DNA of 50,618 nucleotides, taken from positions 1-50,618 of the forward strand of contig JAKBPI010000017.1 in assembly GCA_021829645.1 (NCBI GenBank), given 5' to 3'. Made by a program: the position numbers and the translations under genes. Below the pieces are notes generated by a model. The model ran no database searches. It was not told the origin of the DNA and saw nothing but the letters and a program-made list of their open reading frames with translations. The DNA is from Actinomycetes bacterium. GTDB taxonomy: Bacteria > Actinomycetota > Acidimicrobiia > Acidimicrobiales > Bog-793. Below are positions 35,627 through 42,530 of this stretch, piece after piece (position 1 is the stretch's first letter; each line of letters opens with the position of its first letter).

Positions 35627-37533
35627 TGTCCGAGGACCAATCCTGATTCTCTGGCAAGTAATGCCCCCTGAGGCGAACAAAGACCTTGACCGCTTCCATA
35701 GTTGCCTTTTGGCGGTCTGATGCCATAATGAGCCAAAGCGTAACGCATGACTTCAGAAAACACCGGGGCAGAAGCCGCTCCGCCGTAAATTGGGTTGGAG
35801 TGATGCAAGAAAACAATCCCCGAAATAACAGGGTTCTGAGCAGGTGCATAACCCACAAAAGTGGCATTCCAGTCACCTGGAATATAGCCAGCGGAAGTCC
35901 TGGATGGGACCTGTGCCGTGCCGGTTTTTCCGGCAACCAGGTAGCCGGGCACACAACCGGCTATACCGGTACCATTTTGAATGACACCTTCAAACATTTT
36001 TGTGAGGGTGGAAGCAACTGATTCCGGCAAAATCCTTTTTCCTTTGGGTACGGGCAGGTATTTGACATGGTTGCCATTGACTACCCCGTCAAGAATGTGA
36101 GGAGTTCTGAATACCCCCCCATCGGCTACGGTATTGTAAGCATCCAAAAGCTGCATTGGGGTAACGGCTTCACCTAGACCTATGGGGAGCGAACCCAAGT
36201 CGGAACCGTACCAAGTGGCAGGCGAGCCCAAGATACCTGGTGATTCCCCTGGCCAGTTCAGACCCGTAAATTGCCCAAATCCAAGTTTTTTGAAGGCCTG
36301 ATAAAGTCTTTGTGGACCCAGTAAAGATGCAATTTTAATTGTGCCCACATTTGACGACTGAGCCAAGATCTCTTTAGCCGGCATGATTTGCGTGGGATGG
36401 TATTCTGCATCTTCAAAGGTATACCCGCCTATCTGAATAGAGTAAGGTACCGACAGTGTCGTATTGGGAGTAATGATGTGATCTTTCAGCGCGAAAGAAA
36501 ACGTGGCTATTTTCATTACCGAGCCGGGCTCGTACACAGAAGTCAAAGCCAAGTTGGAAGAGGCCGGCTCGACTTTATTGCTTTTCGTCCTAATCAAATC
36601 TACCATCGCCAGGATGGCTCCTGTCTTGACATCGGTAAATATGGCAACGCCACTGGTCGCATGAGTTGCCAATATTTGCTTTGAGAGATCCTCTGTAACT
36701 TTTTCCTGCAGGTTTTCATCCAGGGAAAGAACCAGAGATTGCCCGTCTTTTGGAGAGGATGTCATCTTGGCGGTATTAGGAAGCAATACACCTGCACCTA
36801 ACTGCTCGTCGTGTGCATATCCGCTATGAGCATCCAGTAAAGAATTGTAAAGATACTGTAATCCCGCATCCCCTCCTCCAGAATAGTTAATTCCGCCCAA
36901 TAAAGGTTGAAAGAGATTCCCGGAAGGATTTTTATACACTTCGCTTGGTTCAAAGTAAATATTTGGAAAACCGAATGAAGCTAGCTTTTGCTTCAAAGCC
37001 AGACTCACGTCGCTGGCAAGCAGGACGTAGCCGGAAGGCTGATGCAACTTTTTTAGCAATACACTTTTTGACTCTTTAAGTAGCGAAGACAGCTGAGTCG
37101 CTTCCGATGTTATAGAAAAACTCAGGTAGTCATCAGTATAAACATTTGCCGATTCGACTGAGTCAAATAAGATATTACCGTTTCTGTCATAGATAGTACC
37201 TCTAGAGGCCGGCAATACCTCACTTGAGCGAATTTCAGCGGCGATACTGGTATTCGACGAAGAGGAAAACACTACCTGTTCTGTCAGTAAGGCAGCAAAA
37301 ATCGCACCTATCAACAGCATTGTCAGCAAAGTCAAAGCCCGATACTTGACAAGTCTCGCATCCGGTAAAACCCGTTTCGAAACACGGCGGTTATCAGATG
37401 ACGTTTTATTGGCTTTCCCCCTTTTGGATCCCGGTGTTCTGTTCAAGGAAGAAACAGCAGCATACCTATCGCGACGACCGGTACTCACTGTGTTGTTACT
37501 GCGATACAAAGCAGACGTGGCAGTTTCTTTCAT
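35623..37533 (-). CDS. ftsI: Divisome transpeptidase FtsI (class B PBP)
   Basis: Cross-links septal peptidoglycan together with FtsW. A basic cytosolic N-terminus of about 60 residues leads to one transmembrane helix (about 66-86), a PBP dimerisation domain, and the transpeptidase domain. Catalytic motifs are SVMK (about 335), SSN (about 391) and KTGTAQ (about 535). There are no PASTA domains. At 636 residues it is normal. GGAG lies 9 nt before the ATG. The start overlaps a newly noted 53-codon ORF by 4 nt and the stop overlaps murE by 4 nt. Confidence 0.95.
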   Translation of the reverse strand: MKETATSALYRSNNTVSTGRRDRYAAVSSLNRTPGSKRGKANKTSSDNRRVSKRVLPDARLVKYRALTLLTMLLIGAIFAALLTEQVVFSSSSNTSIAAEIRSSEVLPASRGTIYDRNGNILFDSVESANVYTDDYLSFSITSEATQLSSLLKESKSVLLKKLHQPSGYVLLASDVSLALKQKLASFGFPNIYFEPSEVYKNPSGNLFQPLLGGINYSGGGDAGLQYLYNSLLDAHSGYAHDEQLGAGVLLPNTAKMTSSPKDGQSLVLSLDENLQEKVTEDLSKQILATHATSGVAIFTDVKTGAILAMVDLIRTKSNKVEPASSNLALTSVYEPGSVMKIATFSFALKDHIITPNTTLSVPYSIQIGGYTFEDAEYHPTQIMPAKEILAQSSNVGTIKIASLLGPQRLYQAFKKLGFGQFTGLNWPGESPGILGSPATWYGSDLGSLPIGLGEAVTPMQLLDAYNTVADGGVFRTPHILDGVVNGNHVKYLPVPKGKRILPESVASTLTKMFEGVIQNGTGIAGCVPGYLVAGKTGTAQVPSRTSAGYIPGDWNATFVGYAPAQNPVISGIVFLHHSNPIYGGAASAPVFSEVMRYALAHYGIRPPKGNYGSGQGLCSPQGALLARESGLVLGQ

Positions 37534-37691
37534 ATCTGGGTCTCCGCAGAATTGACTAGCCGGAAAGTCTCTTTAGCGCTTGAAGCCGCAACAGCTTCAT
37601 CGGATACCCCGACGGGAAATGCTGTATTTATTACCAGCGACTTCCACGCTTCGGAACCGTTGGTTGCCAAAAAGGTAAAACAACCCGGCAC
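37530..37691 (-). CDS. Small ORF (53 aa) coupled between ftsL and ftsI
   Basis: This frame fills the only gap between ftsL and ftsI exactly. It starts with GTG at 37691, sharing one base with the ftsL stop (TAGTG). A GGAAGGA ribosome-type site lies about 9 nt upstream, inside the end of ftsL. It ends with TGA at 37530, sharing four bases with the ftsI start (ATGA). The 53-residue product begins MPGCFTFLATNGSEAW and ends VNSAETQI. It has no membrane helix or known motif. Alternatively, a -1 frameshift on the A-run just before the ftsL stop would append this sequence to FtsL. I recognise no homologue. Confidence 0.55.
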   Translation of the reverse strand: MPGCFTFLATNGSEAWKSLVINTAFPVGVSDEAVAASSAKETFRLVNSAETQI

Positions 37692-38179
37692 TATTTTTTC
37701 CTTCCGCTTTGGATTTTTTTGTTCCGGACAGATTGTTGTTTCGATTTTAAATTGTTTGGGACAACAGGACTGACTCTCTGAAAATACGGATTTGTAGCCG
37801 AAAGAGATTGCACCCCCATCGGACTGGACATTCTGAGTTGATTGCTGGCAATTCTGATTATCCTAGCCGGAGAATCTAAAGTGGCTTTTTCTGTGTTTAA
37901 ATTTTGATTGACGATGACAGCTTGATTCAATTGCTGTTCTGCCATATCCAACTGCATCTGTTTTGAGGAAACCAAAGAATTGAAAGCTATGGCACAAGAC
38001 ATCGCTAAAACTACCGACACAAGGGAAATAGCAAACAGTTTTCTTGACTTGCTGATATCTTCACGAACTTTAATCTCTTGTTTGCCAACTGGCGAGATGC
38101 GCGCTTTTTGTATTTTGGGAGACTTAATGGTTTTCGGTGAAGAATACTTTGCCGTATTGCCTTGCGTATAGTAGCTCAT
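37691..38179 (-). CDS. ftsL: Cell division protein FtsL-like
   Basis: A bitopic divisome protein by position and topology. A basic cytosolic N-terminus of about 48 residues is followed by one transmembrane helix (about 49-68), then a periplasmic coiled coil (QLDMAEQQLNQAVIVNQNLN) and a basic tail ending KKIQSGRKK. FtsL sequences diverge quickly, so the call rests on gene order rsmH-ftsL-ftsI. The start at ATG 38179 overlaps the rsmH stop by 4 nt and has AAGGA about 8 nt upstream. A longer frame reaching 38353 only runs antiphase through rsmH. With this start the protein has 162 residues. Confidence 0.82.
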   Translation of the reverse strand: MSYYTQGNTAKYSSPKTIKSPKIQKARISPVGKQEIKVREDISKSRKLFAISLVSVVLAMSCAIAFNSLVSSKQMQLDMAEQQLNQAVIVNQNLNTEKATLDSPARIIRIASNQLRMSSPMGVQSLSATNPYFQRVSPVVPNNLKSKQQSVRNKKIQSGRKK

Positions 38180-39168
38180 TGAAAATCCTTCAGATAGATG
38201 GGTTGTATTTTTTCGATTACCCTCAATCGCGCACTTGCGGCACGGGGGTTGTCGGCGATTTCTTCTTTGGTGGGAACCAAAGAGCCTTTTGTAAGAAGCT
38301 TGCCCTTTATGAGAGCACCGCAACGACAAGGAAGGTTTTTTGGACAGCTGCAACCGCCGGTTGCAAACAGACTAAATTTGTTCTTAACGGTTCTGTCTTC
38401 CCCCGAATGGTAACTCAGCACGAGCAACCTTCCGCCCACAGTCAAAACTTCAAAAGCTGCTCCGAGGGCGTCAGCTAAAAAAGTTATTTCTTCATTAACT
38501 GCAATTCTAAGCGCCTGAAAAACCCTTTTAGCAGGGTGTCCTCTCCTTCTCATTGACTTTGGGATAACGCCTTCGACAATTTGGCTTAGCTCCTGTGTGG
38601 TCGTTATAGGATTGTGGGAAATAATTTCTTTTGCCAATTTTGTGGCATATTTATATTCTCCGTTTTCATAAAACAATTCTTTCAAATCGGCAAAAGATAC
38701 CTCTTGTAAAAATTGTGAGGCGGTTACCCCTTTTGAGGTATCCATTCTCATATCCAAAGGACCGGGTTTCGTATAGGAAAATCCCCTACTTCCTTCATCC
38801 AGCTGATAAGAATTCACACCGAGATCTAAAAGTACGGCCGCTACAGGGAAGATCGTAGTCTTGGATGACGCTTCAACGACCTCCATAGCCACGGCAACAG
38901 CTTTGTCAAACGCGCCTGGTTCGTCATAGCGGATATGAAGAATAGCCAGTCTGCGTCCGAATCCCCTTAATGTATCCGCTGCTCTCTTAATGGATTCCCA
39001 ATCTCTATCTATACCGATGAGAAAAATCTCAGGGTATCGAGAAAGTATCGCTTTTGCATGGCCACCGAATCCAAACGTTGCATCAATAACAACTCCTTGT
39101 TCGATATTCGGTAAAAAACCCAGAACCTCTTTTACCATTACCGGGGTATGCAACACTTCTAAATCCAT
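38176..39168 (-). CDS. rsmH: 16S rRNA (cytosine1402-N4) methyltransferase
   Basis: Methylates C1402 of 16S rRNA in the decoding region. The SAM-binding motif is DATFGFGGHAKAIL near residue 29. Other family blocks are LLDLGVNSYQLDEGSRGFSY, RRRGHPAKRVFQALRIAVNEE and LSYHSGEDRTVKNKF. ATG 39168 (MDLEVLHTPVMVKEVL) fits the usual family start. A GTG four codons upstream (39180) is possible. It lies about 100 nt after mraZ and overlaps ftsL by 4 nt. Confidence 0.95.
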   Translation of the reverse strand: MDLEVLHTPVMVKEVLGFLPNIEQGVVIDATFGFGGHAKAILSRYPEIFLIGIDRDWESIKRAADTLRGFGRRLAILHIRYDEPGAFDKAVAVAMEVVEASSKTTIFPVAAVLLDLGVNSYQLDEGSRGFSYTKPGPLDMRMDTSKGVTASQFLQEVSFADLKELFYENGEYKYATKLAKEIISHNPITTTQELSQIVEGVIPKSMRRRGHPAKRVFQALRIAVNEEITFLADALGAAFEVLTVGGRLLVLSYHSGEDRTVKNKFSLFATGGCSCPKNLPCRCGALIKGKLLTKGSLVPTKEEIADNPRAASARLRVIEKIQPIYLKDFQ

Positions 39169-39268
39169 GAGAACCGCCACACAGACAGAGAAAAATTCGC
39201 CATAAAAGAGTTTTCAGATTGGCGCCTGTATACCCAGAGATGAGGCATAAAGAGAGACGGACAAACGC

Positions 39269-39682
39269 TCATAGAACTTGCTCTTCCAAAGCACCGACTT
39301 GCTCTTGCCAGACTTCAGGAGACCAAATCTCTACATGATCTATAACACCCACGACGATAACTTCATTTTGCAAGTGCCCGTACTTACGAAGTTCTTGAGG
39401 AATTAAAATACGCCATTGCTTATCAATGTCCTGTTCGACCACCGATGCCGACCAAGCACGAACTAAATTTCTGGCTTCCGTATCCTGCGAGAGAAGAGCC
39501 TGCTTCTTCAGCAATTCAATCTTGAATTCTTCTTCACGCCAGATAGCTATGCATGATTCATGATGACGAGTTAGAAAAGCTATCGTGCCGAACATAGGCC
39601 TGAGTTTGGCAGGGAGGATAAGCCTACTTTTTGCGTCCAGGCAGTGATCATACCTACCAAGAAATTGTGCACTTTCCGACAT
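39269..39682 (-). CDS. mraZ: Transcriptional regulator MraZ
   Basis: First gene of the dcw cluster; MraZ binds DNA repeats upstream of its own gene and controls the operon. The 137-residue protein holds two SpoVT-AbrB-type domains, beginning FLGRYDHCLDAKSRLILPAKLR and, in the second, VEQDIDKQWRILIPQELRKYG. A GGGGGT ribosome site precedes the ATG. Its probable operator and promoter lie 45-96 nt upstream. Confidence 0.95.
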   Translation of the reverse strand: MSESAQFLGRYDHCLDAKSRLILPAKLRPMFGTIAFLTRHHESCIAIWREEEFKIELLKKQALLSQDTEARNLVRAWSASVVEQDIDKQWRILIPQELRKYGHLQNEVIVVGVIDHVEIWSPEVWQEQVGALEEQVL

Positions 39683-39726
39683 GGCTTACCCCCTTTCGCA
39701 AATTTCTAAGGAATTTTGATATTTTA

Positions 39727-39761
39727 CTCCACTATTCTCTACTTCACTCCATTTTATGCCA
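39727..39761 (-). promoter_or_regulatory. Four-repeat MraZ-type operator
   Basis: On the minus strand TGGCA (39761-39757), TGGAG (39751-39747), TAGAG (39741-39737) and TGGAG (39731-39727) are spaced exactly 10 bp apart. This mirrors the known MraZ target of TGGG-type pentamers separated by five bases. The repeats span the -10 box and the early transcribed region, which fits autorepression. Confidence 0.75.
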
Positions 39762-39778
39762 CAAAATTTTCTTGTCAA
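39751..39778 (-). promoter_or_regulatory. Promoter of the dcw cluster
   Basis: On the minus strand a perfect TTGACA (39778-39773) and TAAAAT (39756-39751) are separated by 16 nt. Transcription would start near 39744, about 60 nt before the mraZ ATG. The MraZ-type repeats overlap it. Confidence 0.75.
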
Positions 39779-40123
39779 TCACTTAGAGGGGTTTAATTAG
39801 TACTTTCAGTATAAAATTTTGACATTCACATATAATCAAGCTGTATTCTGGTAGATAGAAAGTCTTTTGCAACGACGCACGTTACCAAGTGACAGATAAA
39901 ACCGGAGAGAAACAAAAATTGCCAACATAAGTTTTGTGAAAGGGAACTTAATAGGTCGACGTGATAAAACCAAAACGATAGATCGCATCCGTATGGAAAA
40001 TAGAAAAATTCCTTTAGAATACCAAAGAAGTGATATTGTGTCGAAAAGGGTTGTTTCGGTATTGAGATAGTTCTAAACTAATACTCTAACCATAGCAAGA
40101 GATGTTATAACTTAGGGGCGGAC

Positions 40124-41221
40124 ATGCTTGATATAGCCACATTAAACAGACTACTTGGACAACTTATCGAAGTAGAGGGATCAGACCTCCACATCAAAGT
40201 AGGTTCCCCTCCCCGGATGCGGATAAACGGTGACCTGATACGTTTAAATCAAGAGTCGGTTATTCAGGCAGACGATATGGTGCCGCTTGCCCAAGGAATC
40301 ATGCACGCTAAGCTATGGGCAAATTTCGAAGCCCACCATGAATGTGACTTTGCCTATTCAGTTCCCCACCTGGGACGTTTCAGGGTTAATGCTTTCCGCC
40401 AGCGCGGTTCGATAGGGATGGTGTTCCGAAGAGTCAACTCGAGCACCAAGACACTCGATGAACTCGGTCTACCCCCCGTAGTCAGAAAATTGTCGGAAGA
40501 GAAAAACGGGATCGTGCTTGTGACCGGTCCAACGGGATCAGGGAAAACTACCACTTTAGGCGCCATGATAGGGCACATCAATAAAACAAGAGAATGTCAT
40601 ATAGTAACCATTGAAGATCCTATCGAAATCCTTCACAGAGACGAGCTAGCCGCCATCAACCAAAGAGAGGTGGGTTTTGATACGGAAAGTTTTATCACTG
40701 CCCTAAGATCCTCCCTGAGAGAAGATCCGGACATTATTTTGATTGGAGAAATGCGCGACCCGGAAACGGTTGCCACCGCCTTGACGGCAGCAGAGACCGG
40801 TCACTTGGTTCTATCTACCTTGCACACCATTGATTCTGTTGAAACTATCAACAGAATCATCGACTTCTTCCCTGAAAATCGTCAGCAACAGGCCAGACTT
40901 TCCCTGGCTGGTTCTTTGCGAGGAACAATATGTCAACGCCTTATACCCAGAGCGGACGGCAAAGGGCGCATCCCGGCATTGGAAATCATGGTTGTCAATG
41001 GGAGAATACAACAGTGTATACTCGATCCGAATCGTACCAGTGTCATTCCGGAAATCGTCAATGAAGGTGAATACTACGGAATGCAGTCTTTCGCACAAGC
41101 ACTGATGGATCTCTTGAAAAAAGGGATTATCGACACCGAACAGGCTATCGCCAATGCTCCGGTACCGCAAGACCTCAGAGTTATGTTGAGAAAAGAAGGA
41201 ATGGCTGTTTCTGTGATCTGA
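40124..41221 (+). CDS. pilT: Type IV pilus retraction ATPase PilT
   Basis: Hexameric ATPase that powers pilus disassembly. The 365-residue protein has the PAS-like N-domain (EGSDLHIKVGSPPRMRINGDL), Walker A GPTGSGKTT (135-143), an Asp box (IEDPIEILH), Walker B DPDIILIGE (201-209) and the His box AAETGHLVLSTLHT. Length is normal for PilT. AGGGG lies 8 nt before the ATG. It is followed by the inverted pilD gene, so it forms its own short transcript. Confidence 0.92.
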   Translation: MLDIATLNRLLGQLIEVEGSDLHIKVGSPPRMRINGDLIRLNQESVIQADDMVPLAQGIMHAKLWANFEAHHECDFAYSVPHLGRFRVNAFRQRGSIGMVFRRVNSSTKTLDELGLPPVVRKLSEEKNGIVLVTGPTGSGKTTTLGAMIGHINKTRECHIVTIEDPIEILHRDELAAINQREVGFDTESFITALRSSLREDPDIILIGEMRDPETVATALTAAETGHLVLSTLHTIDSVETINRIIDFFPENRQQQARLSLAGSLRGTICQRLIPRADGKGRIPALEIMVVNGRIQQCILDPNRTSVIPEIVNEGEYYGMQSFAQALMDLLKKGIIDTEQAIANAPVPQDLRVMLRKEGMAVSVI

Positions 41222-41346
41222 CTCAAAAGATCTTACATTTAACGCAAAACTGCAAGATATCAAGCAGTAGGTCACTAAACATTAATCATTCCGCTTCAAT
41301 GGTTACATCAAAGGATTCAGGTCTTTTACTTTGTTTGCGGTAAGAC

Positions 41347-42183
41347 TTACCTCCACCAAAAATGCGCTATTTGTTGTCCATATAAAATAGCAAGCAACAC
41401 GCCCAATGATAGAAAAGGTCCCATGGGCAATCTGCTCTTGGCGGAAACCTTTTTCCTGGCAAGTAAGCCTATAGCCCAAATACCTGCTAAAAAAATTCCC
41501 AAAAATATGGATACCAAAACAACTTTATAACCCAACCAACCCAAAAAAAATGATGAGACCCACATCAACCTAACGTCTCCAAAGCCAATTCCTTTTGGAA
41601 ACAAAAAATAGATAACGAAAAATACAACGAAAAGGCATACCCCGCTCACGATACAGCGGATAAACGCAGAAAAGTGGTCTTGCCCTATAGCTACCGCCAG
41701 AAGCCATAAAAACCCAAAGAAAAATGCCGGATAGAGCACTTTGCGGGGAATGAGCATAGTCTGGATGTCTATCAACGATACGATCAGAAGAGCTAGAGCC
41801 AGCATAGAATAAGCGGGCCAAAGCCAATGATCAGGCAGACGTATATACATAGCTACGAACACCAAGCCTGTAAAAATTTCCAAGAATACATAGCGCATGC
41901 TTATTCTTACCGAACAAAAATGACATTGCCCTTTTGTTAAAATATAACCAAGGACGGGAATGTTATACCAAGATTTAATTGCCTCTTTGCATATAGGGCA
42001 ACGCGATCTCGGCCGGGCGATAGATTCGCCCATCGGCAAGCGGTAAGCCACTACGCTTGCAAACGACCCCAGGGATGCTCCAAATAGAAAAGCAAACACA
42101 GCTATCAAAACACTCATTGTAAGAAATCTAGCAAGCACAAGGGGGACAATTATCACTATTGGGAAAATCCCGCCTTGAAACAT
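41347..42183 (-). CDS. pilD: Prepilin peptidase / N-methyltransferase
   Basis: Cleaves and methylates type IV prepilins at the membrane. The cytosolic zinc motif is CPIC...CHFC (two CxxC pairs 21 residues apart). The catalytic aspartates are in SLIDIQTMLIP and GIGFGDVRLM (GxGD). Eight hydrophobic segments follow. The start is uncertain. TTG 42228, ATG 42183 and ATG 42117 (MSVLIAVFAFLFGASLGSF) all lack a ribosome site; the last matches the family start best, while the longer forms add one extra hydrophobic segment. The gene is inverted within the pilus locus. Confidence 0.88.
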   Translation of the reverse strand: MFQGGIFPIVIIVPLVLARFLTMSVLIAVFAFLFGASLGSFASVVAYRLPMGESIARPRSRCPICKEAIKSWYNIPVLGYILTKGQCHFCSVRISMRYVFLEIFTGLVFVAMYIRLPDHWLWPAYSMLALALLIVSLIDIQTMLIPRKVLYPAFFFGFLWLLAVAIGQDHFSAFIRCIVSGVCLFVVFFVIYFLFPKGIGFGDVRLMWVSSFFLGWLGYKVVLVSIFLGIFLAGIWAIGLLARKKVSAKSRLPMGPFLSLGVLLAILYGQQIAHFWWR

Positions 42184-42530
42184 CAACTGACCGGAAGCGG
42201 ATTTAGATTTACACCTTGGATGTATCAAAGAAGAATAACTTTACCAGAAGGAGAGTAAAAAATGGCTGGTTAATAAAAACACTAAAATCACTTGCAATTG
42301 TTAAAAAAAATGGTGTATTCTCAGTCCTAATGAAGTTTAGGGGTGTTTTGCTTGCTTGAGACAAAAAATATCCTAAATTTTCAAACGTGAAATATGCTTA
42401 GTGAATTTTGAAAACTGACAACTTACTAAAAAATTAGTAATATTAATAATATGATGTAATAAAAGGTCAGATAAGCCGTTTTCAGGCATACAATTCATAT
42501 TACCATGTCGTTATTGAGGAGAATATTTAA
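42184..42530. other. Regulatory gap between pilD and pilB
   Basis: This A+T-rich stretch contains the predicted promoter and palindrome of the pilB operon. It may also contain the first codons of a longer pilD. I see no gene or RNA element otherwise. Confidence 0.5.
42415..42443 (+). promoter_or_regulatory. pilB promoter with a palindrome in its spacer
   Basis: CTGACA (42415-42420) and TAATAT (42438-42443) are separated by 17 nt. Inside the spacer and entering the -10 is a perfect inverted repeat, TTACTAA (42423-42429), four A bases, TTAGTAA (42434-42440). This is a typical operator position. Transcription would start about 80 nt before pilB. Confidence 0.5.

Larger units (their letters stand above)
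39683..40123. other. Divergent intergenic region between mraZ and pilT
   Basis: These 441 bases separate the dcw cluster from the pilus locus. The mraZ-proximal 100 bases hold the mraZ promoter and repeat operator. On the plus strand TTGACA (39819-39824) and TGTATT (39842-39847) with a 17-nt spacer could drive pilT, leaving a leader of about 270 nt. I compared the leader with the GEMM (cyclic-di-GMP) riboswitch pattern and saw no match. Nothing else is recognisable. Confidence 0.5.

Noticed and set aside
35627-35680. Extension of murE upstream into ftsI
   Set aside because: The extra residues do not match MurE. The ATGA overlap at 35626 or the internal ATG 35542 are better starts.
38180-38353. 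Extension of ftsL upstream into rsmH
   Set aside because: It runs out of phase through the conserved end of rsmH; ATG 38179 has a ribosome site and a 4-nt overlap.
39819-39836. TTGACA followed by TATAAT upstream of pilT
   Set aside because: Only 6 nt separate the two boxes, too close for one promoter; TTGACA fits TGTATT at 39842 better.
39840-40123. Possible cyclic-di-GMP riboswitch before pilT
   Set aside because: Apart from short GACGCACG-like words, the conserved GEMM core and tetraloop-receptor pattern are not present.
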